Positions 5,128 through 11,436 of a DNA stretch of 11,436 nucleotides are shown in pieces (position 1 is the stretch's first letter; every line of letters starts with the position of its first letter). This DNA is from JAIVJN01 sp036732565. GTDB lineage: Bacteria; Acidobacteriota; Vicinamibacteria; Vicinamibacterales; UBA2999. Both the position numbers and the translations under genes were made by a program. Below the pieces are notes generated by a model. The model was not told the origin of the DNA. It searched no databases and saw only the letters and a list, made by a program, of their open reading frames with translations. The stretch spans positions 1 through 11,436 of the forward strand of contig DAINCF010000212.1 in the NCBI GenBank assembly GCA_036732565.1, read 5' to 3'.

Positions 5128-6710
5128 TTCCGGGAAGGCGCTATACGCCTGAAGACATTCTGAAGATTGCGCTGCGCTGCAAGTGGCTGATTATCGCACC
5201 GATAATCGCGTCGACGCTTGCCGCCGGGGCGCTGCTGTTGTACTTGCCGAACAAGTATCGCTCGGAGACGGTCATCCTCGTGGTGCCGCAGCGCGTGCCG
5301 GAGAACTACGTCAAGTCCACCGTGACGTCGCGCATCGAGGATCGGCTTCAGTCGATTCGCCAGCAGATTCTCAGCCGCACGCGGCTCGAGCGCATCATCC
5401 TCGACTTCGACCTGTACGCGGACCTGCGCAAGGTCATGGTGATGGAGGACGTCGTCAACTACATGCGACACCTGGTCGGGGTCGACATGGTGCGCGGCGA
5501 CGCGTTCGTCGTCAGCTACATCTCCGAGGATCCGGCCACCGCGCAGAAGGTCACCGAGCGGCTGGCGTCGCTCGTGATCGAAGAAAACTCGCGCGATCGG
5601 AAGGTCGTGGCCGAGGGCACCAATCTCTTTCTCGAGACCCAGCTCGAAGAGGCGCGGGTGAAGCTGGTCGGGCACGAGAAGAAGCTCGAGGCCTACCGCC
5701 GCGCGCACATGGGGCAACTGCCCACACAGGCCGAGTCGAACATGCAGGCCGTGCAGACACTGCAGTCGCAGGCCCAGGGCCTCAACGACTCCATCGCCCG
5801 CGACCGCGACCGGCTGTTCGTCGTCGAGCGTGAGCTGGCGGACATGCCGGCCCGCATCGAGGCAGGCGCCGTCGTCCTGCCGACGCCGACGGCCGCACCT
5901 ACGGCGTCGGACGCCGACGGTCTGCCGATCGGACGGAGCGCCTCCGAGCGCCTGGCCGTCGCGCGCGAACAACTACGGGCGTTCGAGGTCCGATTCAAGC
6001 CGGAGCATCCCGACGTCATCCGGCTCAAAGGCATCATCCGCGACCTCGAGACGAAAGCCGCGGCGGAGCGGAAGGTCGAGGCCAAGACGGCCGAGCCGGT
6101 GGGTGCGCCGCCACCCAGCCTGGTGGCGATCCGGGAGGCTCAGCTGCGCGACGAGCGCGCCATGCTCAATCGGCAGATCACGCAAAAGGACGTACAGATT
6201 GCGGGGATCCGATCACAGATCGCGACCTATCAGGCGCGGCTCGACGCCATGCCGACGCGCGAGTCCGAGATGATCGCCCTGACGCGCGACTACGACACCT
6301 TGAACAAGGTCTATACAGATTTGCTCTTGAAACGACAGGACTCGCAGGTCGCCGCGAACCTGGAACAGCGGCAGGTTGGCGAGCAATTCAAGATTCTCGA
6401 CCCTGCAAACCGACCAGAGCGCCCCTTCAGCCCGAATCGACCGCTGATTGCGGCCGCCGGCGTCGCGGGTGGGTTAGGTATAGGGATTGCTTTCGTGCTG
6501 CTGCTGGAGCTACGGGATCGGACCTTCCGGACCGATATCGACATACAGCAGGCATTGGGCCTGCCCGTCCTTGCCATGATCCCGCACATGACCAACACCA
6601 TCGAGCGCGTGCGGCGACGGCGGCTGATCATGTGGAGCGCGAGCGCCGCGGTCCTGACCCTGGCGGTCGCGGCCGCGATTGCCATGCAGTGGCTGCAGCA
6701 GCAGCGGTAG
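5124..6710 (+). CDS. Polysaccharide chain-length determinant (Wzz/GNVR type)
   Basis: An inner-membrane polysaccharide co-polymerase of 528 residues that sets polymer length together with a polymerase and tyrosine kinase. Transmembrane helix 1 is at 20-41 (KWLIIAPIIASTLAAGALLL), followed by the Wzz domain and a long periplasmic region with coiled-coil segments around 160-250 and 285-395, interrupted by a Pro/Thr/Ala linker near 255-270. The Wzz-type proline motif (DPANRPERPFSPNRP, 426-440) precedes helix 2 (441-462). A cytoplasmic stretch (RDRTFRTDIDIQQALGLPV) resembles the linker that leads into a fused tyrosine kinase, but here a third helix (about 501-521) follows instead. The kinase is a separate gene two positions downstream. 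GAGAGGA (5113-5119) precedes the ATG. Probable family: PEP-CTERM-locus chain length protein TIGR03007 (from memory). Confidence 0.9.
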   Translation: MIPGRRYTPEDILKIALRCKWLIIAPIIASTLAAGALLLYLPNKYRSETVILVVPQRVPENYVKSTVTSRIEDRLQSIRQQILSRTRLERIILDFDLYADLRKVMVMEDVVNYMRHLVGVDMVRGDAFVVSYISEDPATAQKVTERLASLVIEENSRDRKVVAEGTNLFLETQLEEARVKLVGHEKKLEAYRRAHMGQLPTQAESNMQAVQTLQSQAQGLNDSIARDRDRLFVVERELADMPARIEAGAVVLPTPTAAPTASDADGLPIGRSASERLAVAREQLRAFEVRFKPEHPDVIRLKGIIRDLETKAAAERKVEAKTAEPVGAPPPSLVAIREAQLRDERAMLNRQITQKDVQIAGIRSQIATYQARLDAMPTRESEMIALTRDYDTLNKVYTDLLLKRQDSQVAANLEQRQVGEQFKILDPANRPERPFSPNRPLIAAAGVAGGLGIGIAFVLLLELRDRTFRTDIDIQQALGLPVLAMIPHMTNTIERVRRRRLIMWSASAAVLTLAVAAAIAMQWLQQQR

Positions 6711-6719
6711 GCATTTGCG

Positions 6720-7877
6720 ATGTACGAAAAGTATTACGGGCTGGCCGAGCGGCCCTTCGATCTCACCCCCAACTGGCGGTATCTCTACCTCACACCGACT
6801 CATCGTGAGGCATTGACGGCCATTCAGTACGGCATCTCCGCCCGTCGCGGGATTGTCGTCGTGTTGGGAGAAGCTGGGACCGGAAAGACCACGATCGTGC
6901 GCTCTGCGATTCGCGCACTCAAGCGGTCCGATGTCCGGCACGTCTATCTGACGAACCCGATGCTCACGCGGGCCGAGTTCTTGAAGTTCCTGTCACAAGC
7001 CTTCAAGCTCGATCCGAGCACAGCCGATTGCAAGGTGGATCTCATTCGCGAGTTGACGAATCAATTGAAGCGTCAGCACTCCGCCGGCAAGGCCACGGTG
7101 CTCATCGTCGACGAGGCGCAGAGCATGCCGCACGAGCTGCTGGAGGAGATTCGGCTGCTCGCGAACATCGAGACGCCGTCGGCCAAGCTGCTGCAGGTCG
7201 TGCTCCTGGGTCAGCCCGAGCTGGCGGATCGACTCAACGATCCGTCGCTGCGCCAGTTGAAGCAGCGCATCGCGATCCGCTGCGCCTTGAAGCCGTTGGA
7301 TCTCAAGTCGACGGCCGCGATGATCGCCGGGCGTATTCGTGTCGCCGGCGGCAAGCCCGCCGAGCTGTTCACGTCGCGCGCCATCGAGCTCGTGTACCTG
7401 CACTCCGCCGGCGTGCCGCGCACCATCAACGTGATCTGTGACAACGCGCTGCTCAGCGGCTACGCGTCCGACGTGCGGCCCATCGGCGGCGACATCATCG
7501 AGGAGGTGTGCCGAGAGTTCGACCTCCCGCGCCGCCCGAACCTGACCGCGCTGGAATCGGCGCATCCGCCCGTCGTGGAGCCCGAGCCGGCCGGCAACGC
7601 GCTGGTCAGTGCGGCGGCCGAGCCGGCCACCGTGGCAACCACGCCAGGCGCTCCAGCCGAGCCCGAGCCGCAGACCGCATCGGTCGCCGCGCCGGTGACG
7701 ACGCCGCGCGCGGAGCATGACAGCGTGGCAGTGGCTTCCGTCACGAGTATCTCTGCCGCCGCAGGGTTCAGCGGCCCGAAGGTGGCGCTGTCCGCGTCGG
7801 CGCAGCCGAGCCAGGATCTGTTCTCAACCTACGGGAAGTCTCGGCGGTTTTCTCTTTTGAGCTGGGTGCGTGGATGA
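6720..7877 (+). CDS. ExeA-like AAA ATPase, XrtA/PEP-CTERM-associated secretion ATPase
   Basis: A 385-residue P-loop ATPase of the ExeA/GspA-like AAA_22 group. It opens with the family signature MYEKYYGLAERPFDLTP, then Walker A GEAGTGKT (50-57), Walker B VLIVDEAQ (127-134), a sensor-like GQPEL (165-169) and the C-terminal AAA lid with SAGVPRTINVICDNALL (229-245). In ExeA-type proteins the ATPase helps assemble envelope secretion machinery; in EPS loci its precise role is unknown. Residues from about 275 to 385 are a low-complexity Ala/Pro/Glu/Val tail with no transmembrane helix, ending in a short basic SRRFSLLSWVRG. The gene starts 9 bp after the chain-length gene and overlaps the tyrosine kinase start by ATGA (7874-7877). 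Such ATPases are a constant partner in XrtA loci (TIGR03015, from memory), which is the main reason for that label. Confidence 0.88.
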   Translation: MYEKYYGLAERPFDLTPNWRYLYLTPTHREALTAIQYGISARRGIVVVLGEAGTGKTTIVRSAIRALKRSDVRHVYLTNPMLTRAEFLKFLSQAFKLDPSTADCKVDLIRELTNQLKRQHSAGKATVLIVDEAQSMPHELLEEIRLLANIETPSAKLLQVVLLGQPELADRLNDPSLRQLKQRIAIRCALKPLDLKSTAAMIAGRIRVAGGKPAELFTSRAIELVYLHSAGVPRTINVICDNALLSGYASDVRPIGGDIIEEVCREFDLPRRPNLTALESAHPPVVEPEPAGNALVSAAAEPATVATTPGAPAEPEPQTASVAAPVTTPRAEHDSVAVASVTSISAAAGFSGPKVALSASAQPSQDLFSTYGKSRRFSLLSWVRG

Positions 7878-8818
7878 GTCGTATCGAGTCAGCGTTGAAT
7901 CGAGCACGGAAAGACCAGGAGGCCTCGCCCGGCGTTGGCGTCGTCCCCGAAGGGACGCCCGAAGCGGAGTTGTTCGTCGGTCCGTGGGAAGTAAGTGTTG
8001 AACCGGAGCCCGAGGCGCCGGAGGCGAGCCCGAGCACAGAGATCGCGACGCGCGGTCCCATGCCCGCGGCGCCGGCCAAGCCCGCGGCCCCCACGGTCAC
8101 CATCGTGCCCGGACCGGGTGCGCGGTTTCGTGAGGACACGATCGAGCGGCTGGTGAGCTCGACCGGGCTGGAAGCCGCGGCGGTCGAGCAGTACCGGCGC
8201 CTCGCGGCAAAGCTGCATCAGGCGCAGGTCGACCGACAGCTGAATGCCGTGATGGTCGTCAGCGCGGTGCCCGGCGAGGGCAAGACGCTGACCTCGCTGA
8301 ACCTCGCGCTCACGCTGTCGCGGTCGTACAAGCGCCGCGTCCTCTTGATCGACGCGGACCTGCGCCGACCGAGCCTGCACGAAGTCTGCGGGCTGCAGGT
8401 CGAGCGGGGGTTGCAGGAAGCCGTGCTCTCGCCGGCGCCGAACGGTGAGCTGGCCGGCGCCTTCGAACTGGCGCCCGGGCTGGCGCTGTTGCCCGCGGGC
8501 CGGCCCACCAACGATCCGCTGGGCGTGCTGACCTCACCGCGCATGCACGCGATCATCGCGGAGGCGCGCCGCACATTCGACTGGGTGATCGTCGACACCG
8601 CGCCGATGGCGGCGCTGTCCGACGCCGCCGTGCTCAAAGACGTGGTGGACGGCGCCATTCTCGTGATCTCGGCCAGCAATACGCCGTTCGAGCTCGTCGA
8701 TCGCGCGGTGCAGACGTTGGGTAAGGAACACGTCCTCGGCGTCGTGTTGAACGGGGTCCGCACGGACGAGATCGACGCGGCGTACGGCTACGCTGAGTAT
8801 TACGGCCGCGACAAATAA
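7874..8818 (+). CDS. CpsD/CapB-type tyrosine autokinase of the EPS locus
   Basis: A 314-residue cytoplasmic BY-kinase domain that autophosphorylates on a C-terminal tyrosine cluster and thereby tunes chain-length control. It starts with MSRIESALNRARKDQ, a common opening of this subfamily. A disordered Pro/Ala/Glu region (about 18-80) follows, then Walker A AVPGEGKTL (131-139), Walker A' LLIDADLRRP (157-166) and Walker B WVIVDTAP (237-244). The C-terminus YGYAEYYGRDK carries Tyr304, 306, 309 and 310, a short version of the usual cluster. It lacks membrane segments, so it must be recruited by the chain-length protein encoded upstream (5124-6710). Its start overlaps the ATPase stop. Probable family: EPS/PEP-CTERM-locus tyrosine autokinase TIGR03018 (from memory). 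The alternative, a ParA/MinD-type ATPase, is unlikely given the Tyr tail and neighbours. Confidence 0.9.
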   Translation: MSRIESALNRARKDQEASPGVGVVPEGTPEAELFVGPWEVSVEPEPEAPEASPSTEIATRGPMPAAPAKPAAPTVTIVPGPGARFREDTIERLVSSTGLEAAAVEQYRRLAAKLHQAQVDRQLNAVMVVSAVPGEGKTLTSLNLALTLSRSYKRRVLLIDADLRRPSLHEVCGLQVERGLQEAVLSPAPNGELAGAFELAPGLALLPAGRPTNDPLGVLTSPRMHAIIAEARRTFDWVIVDTAPMAALSDAAVLKDVVDGAILVISASNTPFELVDRAVQTLGKEHVLGVVLNGVRTDEIDAAYGYAEYYGRDK

Positions 8819-8824
8819 CCGGTC

Positions 8825-10225
8825 ATGGCCAGCCACCCATCATCACGCTTCCCCTCGCGGACGGCGGCGCTCGTCGTCTTCGAGAGCACGCTCATCGTCG
8901 GCGGGGTCGCCATCGCGACTGCAATCCGACTGGGCCCTGGAGAAGTGTGGTCGGTCATCGGCACGACCGAAGGCCTGATGAAGGCGGGGCTGATCGCCGG
9001 CGTGTGCCAGTTGTGCCTCTACTTCGCCGACCTCTACGACCTGCGCGTGGTGGCGGATCGCCGCGATCTGATCGTCCGCGTGCTGCAATCGCTGTCGGCC
9101 ACGTCGATTCTGCTCGCGGTCCTGTACTTCTGGTTCCCGGCGCTGATCATCGGCCGCGGCGTGTTCCTGATCGCGGCGTTCCTCGTCATCAGCACGGTCG
9201 TCGGCTGGCGGCTGCTGTTCGAGTGGATGGCGCGCAAGGTCGGCAACGAAGAGAAGCTGCTGCTGATCGGCACCACGCCGGCGGCGGTCGCGCTCGCGCG
9301 CGAGCTGCACGAGCGGCGCATCGAGCTTGGCGTCGAGATCGTCGGGTTCGTGGACGCGGATCCGTCGCGGGTCGGCCAGCCGCTCTTGAACCCCGGCATC
9401 ATCGGCACCATCGACGACATCCCTTCGATCGTTCGCAATCAGCGTGTGGACCGCGTCGTGGTGAGCCTCGCCGACGCGCGCGGCCGCCTGCCGATGGACA
9501 AGCTGCTCGAGATGAAGCTCCGCGGCGTCAGCTTCGATCACCTCGCCTCGGTGTACGAGAGCTACACCGGCAAGATCGCGATCGAGAACCTTCGGCCATC
9601 GTGGCTCATTTTCTCCGCGGGCTTCCGCAAGAACCACACGCTCATCGTCGTCAAGCGGCTGGTGGACATCGGCGTGGCGGCGGTCGGCCTGCTGCTGGCG
9701 GCGCCGATCCTGCTGGTCATCGCCGGCTTGATGAAGCTCACGTCGCCGGGACCGACCTTCTACTCGCAGCAGCGCGTCGGTCAGCACGGCCGTCCCTTCA
9801 CGATCCGCAAGCTCCGCTCGATGCGGCCGGACGCCGAGAAGGGGACCGGGGCCGTGTGGTCGAAGGGCGCGGCTGATTCGCGCATCACGCCCATCGGCCG
9901 ATTCCTGCGCAAGTCGCGGTTGGACGAGATTCCCCAGTTGTGGAACGTGCTCATCGGCGACATGAGCATGGTGGGACCGCGCCCCGAGCGGCCGGAATTC
10001 GTGCAGAACTTGACGCGCGACATCCCGTACTACGGTCAGCGGCACGTCGTGAAGCCAGGGCTGACGGGATGGGCGCAGGTCTGCTACACCTACGGCGCGA
10101 GCGTCGAGGATGCCCTGCAGAAGCTGCAGTACGACCTCTTCTACATCAAGAACCTGTCGATCGCGCTCGACATGTTCATCATCTTCAAGACGGTCAAGAC
10201 CGTCGTGCTGCGGCGGGGCGCATGA
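8825..10225 (+). CDS. Undecaprenyl-phosphate sugar-1-phosphate transferase (initiating EPS glycosyltransferase)
   Basis: A 466-residue inner-membrane polyprenyl-phosphate hexose-1-phosphate transferase that starts the repeat unit on undecaprenyl phosphate. Four N-terminal transmembrane helices (about 14-35, 52-72, 90-110, 112-135) lead to a CoA-binding-like Rossmann region (KLLLIGTTPAAVALARELH, 144-162). A membrane re-entrant helix (about 280-303) then opens the bacterial sugar transferase domain. That domain has SPGPTFYSQQRVG (307-319), KLRSM (329-333), the catalytic Asp-Glu pair at 367-368 (SRLDEIPQLWNVL), MVGPRPERPEF (382-392) and KPGLTGWAQV (410-419). Length and order are normal for the long WbaP/EpsE form. 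It starts 6 bp after the kinase stop, and its own stop overlaps the deacetylase start (ATGA). Sugar specificity cannot be read. Fits TIGR03013/TIGR03025-like EPS sugar transferases (from memory). Confidence 0.93.
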   Translation: MASHPSSRFPSRTAALVVFESTLIVGGVAIATAIRLGPGEVWSVIGTTEGLMKAGLIAGVCQLCLYFADLYDLRVVADRRDLIVRVLQSLSATSILLAVLYFWFPALIIGRGVFLIAAFLVISTVVGWRLLFEWMARKVGNEEKLLLIGTTPAAVALARELHERRIELGVEIVGFVDADPSRVGQPLLNPGIIGTIDDIPSIVRNQRVDRVVVSLADARGRLPMDKLLEMKLRGVSFDHLASVYESYTGKIAIENLRPSWLIFSAGFRKNHTLIVVKRLVDIGVAAVGLLLAAPILLVIAGLMKLTSPGPTFYSQQRVGQHGRPFTIRKLRSMRPDAEKGTGAVWSKGAADSRITPIGRFLRKSRLDEIPQLWNVLIGDMSMVGPRPERPEFVQNLTRDIPYYGQRHVVKPGLTGWAQVCYTYGASVEDALQKLQYDLFYIKNLSIALDMFIIFKTVKTVVLRRGA

Positions 10226-11103
10226 GCGTCCTCAACGCGATGACGGTGGACGTCGAAGACTACTTCCACGTCAGTAACTTCGAGCGCATGGTGACGCCGG
10301 AGTCGTGGGCCACTCGGGAGAGCCGCGTCGAGCGCAACACGGACCGCCTGCTACGGATCTTCACGGATACCGGCGTCACCGCCACCTTTTTCGTCCTCGG
10401 CTGGGTCGGAGAACGCTTCCCTGATCTGGTGCGCCGGATTGCCGCCGCCGGGCACGAGGTCGCTTCGCACGGCTATGCGCATCGGCTGATCTTCGACCAG
10501 ACGCCGCAGCAGTTCCGCGAGGACGTGCGACGGGCCAAAGCGGTGCTGGAGGACCAGACCGGCAGCCGCGTCGCCGGCTATCGTGCCCCGAGCTTCTCGG
10601 TGACGGAGCGGTCGCTCTGGGCCCTCGACGTGCTGATCGACGAGGGCTATCGCTACGACTCCAGCGTCTACCCGATCCACCACGATCGCTACGGCATTCC
10701 CTCGGCGCCGCGTCACCCCTACGTCGTGCAGCGTGAGGGTGGATCGCTGCTGGAAGTGCCGGGGTCGACGGTCCGGATCGCCGGCATGAACCTCCCGATC
10801 GGCGGCGGCGGCTATTTCCGCCTGCTGCCTTACGGATGGACGCGCTGGGGCATCGCCCGCGTGAATCGCGTCGAACAGCGGCCCGCCGTGTTCTACCTTC
10901 ACCCCTGGGAGATCGATCCGGATCAGCCGCGCCTGCCGGCCGGGGCGGTCGCGCGCTTCCGTCACTATCGCAACCTGCATCGAACCGAGTCGCGCCTCCG
11001 CACGCTCCTGAGGGACTTTCGCTTTGGTCCCATTCGCGAGCTGATCGCGGCGCTTCCGGTCTCGGAGGCGGCATCGGTCCCGGCGCTCGCCCTGTCCCGC
11101 TGA
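10222..11103 (+). CDS. NodB-type polysaccharide deacetylase, XrtA/PEP-CTERM locus type
   Basis: A 293-residue CE4-family deacetylase that removes acetyl groups from amino sugars, probably in the EPS or its intermediate. Motif 1 is MTVDVEDYFHV (7-17; Asp10 and Asp13), motif 2 is SHGYAH (82-87) with metal ligands His83 and His87, motif 3 is RAPSFS (121-126), and FYLHPWE (224-230) contributes the catalytic His227. The opening VDVEDYFHV and the HPWE ending are characteristic of the PEP-CTERM-locus deacetylase subfamily (TIGR03006, from memory). No signal peptide or transmembrane helix is visible, which places it in the cytoplasm. The ATG at 10222 overlaps the sugar transferase stop and sits just before motif 1; a longer in-frame reading from 9940 would run through the transferase gene and is rejected. 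Key residues are all present, so it should be active. Confidence 0.93.
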   Translation: MSVLNAMTVDVEDYFHVSNFERMVTPESWATRESRVERNTDRLLRIFTDTGVTATFFVLGWVGERFPDLVRRIAAAGHEVASHGYAHRLIFDQTPQQFREDVRRAKAVLEDQTGSRVAGYRAPSFSVTERSLWALDVLIDEGYRYDSSVYPIHHDRYGIPSAPRHPYVVQREGGSLLEVPGSTVRIAGMNLPIGGGGYFRLLPYGWTRWGIARVNRVEQRPAVFYLHPWEIDPDQPRLPAGAVARFRHYRNLHRTESRLRTLLRDFRFGPIRELIAALPVSEAASVPALALSR

Positions 11104-11113
11104 AAGTCTGACG

Positions 11114-11436
11114 ATGCCTGTGTCCGATGCAATTGCCCCCGTGATTCGAACGCCCGTGACGGTGCACGAGGCGTCGGACGTCGTCCGCTGGGACGCGTTC
11201 ATCGAGCAGCATCCCGACGCGACCGGGTACCACTTGTGGGCCTGGCGCGGCGTCTTCGAGCGCGTCTTCGGCCACCGCACGACCTACCTGATGGCGGAGC
11301 GCGATGGCGTCACGTCGGGCGTGCTGCCGCTCGTGGCGTTCCGCTCGTCGCTGTTCGGGCGGTTCCTGGTCTCGCTGCCGTTCGTCAACTACGGCGGTGT
11401 GCTTAAACGATACCTCACAGACCGCGTGACGCTGAT
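11114..11436 (+). CDS. FemAB/GNAT-like peptidoglycan-bridge-type acyltransferase, 3' truncated by window end
   Basis: An open frame from ATG at 11114 to the window edge (107 complete codons, no stop) starts 10 bp after the deacetylase. It reads MPVSDAIAPVIRTPVTVHEA, then WDAFIEQHPDATGYHLWAW near residues 26-44, FGHRTTYLMAERDGV, GVLPLVAFRSSLFG and LVSLPFVNYGGVL near the edge. This block pattern (HP-A--YH-W-W, FGH, GVLPL, SLPF-NYGG) is the N-terminal part of FemAB-related proteins found in XrtA/PEP-CTERM loci (TIGR03019, from memory). Members carry an acetyltransferase-like fold and are thought to use aminoacyl or acyl donors; their substrate in EPS loci is not known. Its position after the deacetylase matches the usual locus order. 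GAAAG at 11102-11106 is a weak ribosome site, and coupling to the previous gene is likely. Confidence 0.85.
   Translation, partial: MPVSDAIAPVIRTPVTVHEASDVVRWDAFIEQHPDATGYHLWAWRGVFERVFGHRTTYLMAERDGVTSGVLPLVAFRSSLFGRFLVSLPFVNYGGVLKRYLTDRVTL

Noticed and set aside
8843..10045. Minus-strand open frame of 400 codons opposite the sugar transferase
   Set aside because: Antisense shadow with Arg/Asp/His/Gln-rich low-complexity translation; the + strand carries all sugar transferase motifs.
9940..11103. Longer in-frame start giving a 387-residue deacetylase
   Set aside because: The extra 94 residues are a frame-shifted reading of the sugar transferase; the ATG at 10222 with ATGA overlap fits family length and motif 1 position.
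3092..11436. PEP-CTERM sorting signal in the window's own proteins
   Set aside because: None of the complete proteins ends in a PEP motif plus hydrophobic helix plus basic tail; the sorted substrates, if any, are elsewhere.
1..11436. CRISPR arrays, tRNA/rRNA genes, insertion sequences or phage genes
   Set aside because: No regular repeat-spacer pattern, no tRNA-like cloverleaf, no transposase or integrase motifs and no terminal inverted repeats were seen.

Overview
The window is high-GC bacterial DNA, densely coding on the + strand only. It holds ten genes: the 3' end of a TCA-cycle gene, a lone methyltransferase, and an eight-gene exopolysaccharide (EPS) block that runs off the right edge. 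Gene content and protein style suggest a soil-type Acidobacteriota (perhaps Vicinamibacteria-like). That placement is inferred from sequence feel, not from a marker gene.

Layout. 1-678: C-terminal catalytic part of the 2-oxoglutarate dehydrogenase E2 subunit (sucB/odhB). 679-841: intergenic region with a sigma-54-type -24/-12 promoter at 772-788. 842-1624: class I SAM methyltransferase. 1625-1985: a 361-bp regulatory gap with inverted repeats and a second -24/-12 promoter at 1844-1860. The two promoters share an identical 16-base core. 1986-3056: a sigma-54 activator ATPase with no receiver or other sensor domain. 3092 to the right edge: polysaccharide export protein (PES/SLBB), outer-membrane beta-barrel, Wzz-type chain-length protein, ExeA-like AAA ATPase, CpsD-type tyrosine kinase, polyprenyl-phosphate sugar transferase, NodB-type polysaccharide deacetylase, and the start of a FemAB/GNAT-like protein (11114 onward, cut by the window end).

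This set (export, barrel, chain length, secretion ATPase, tyrosine kinase, sugar transferase, deacetylase, FemAB) is the one known from exosortase A (XrtA)/PEP-CTERM loci in Gram-negative bacteria. Exosortase, asparagine-synthase-like amidotransferase and glycosyltransferases are therefore expected just past the right edge. No exosortase or PEP-CTERM substrate lies inside the window.

How it works together (inference). The sugar transferase starts the repeat unit on undecaprenyl phosphate. The chain-length protein and tyrosine kinase control polymer length. The deacetylase trims acetyl groups. The SLBB protein with the beta-barrel forms the exit route through the outer membrane. The activator, read from its own sigma-54 promoter and followed closely by the EPS genes, may drive a positive feedback loop that also switches on the methyltransferase. 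Four ATGA stop/start overlaps and otherwise short gaps point to one long operon.
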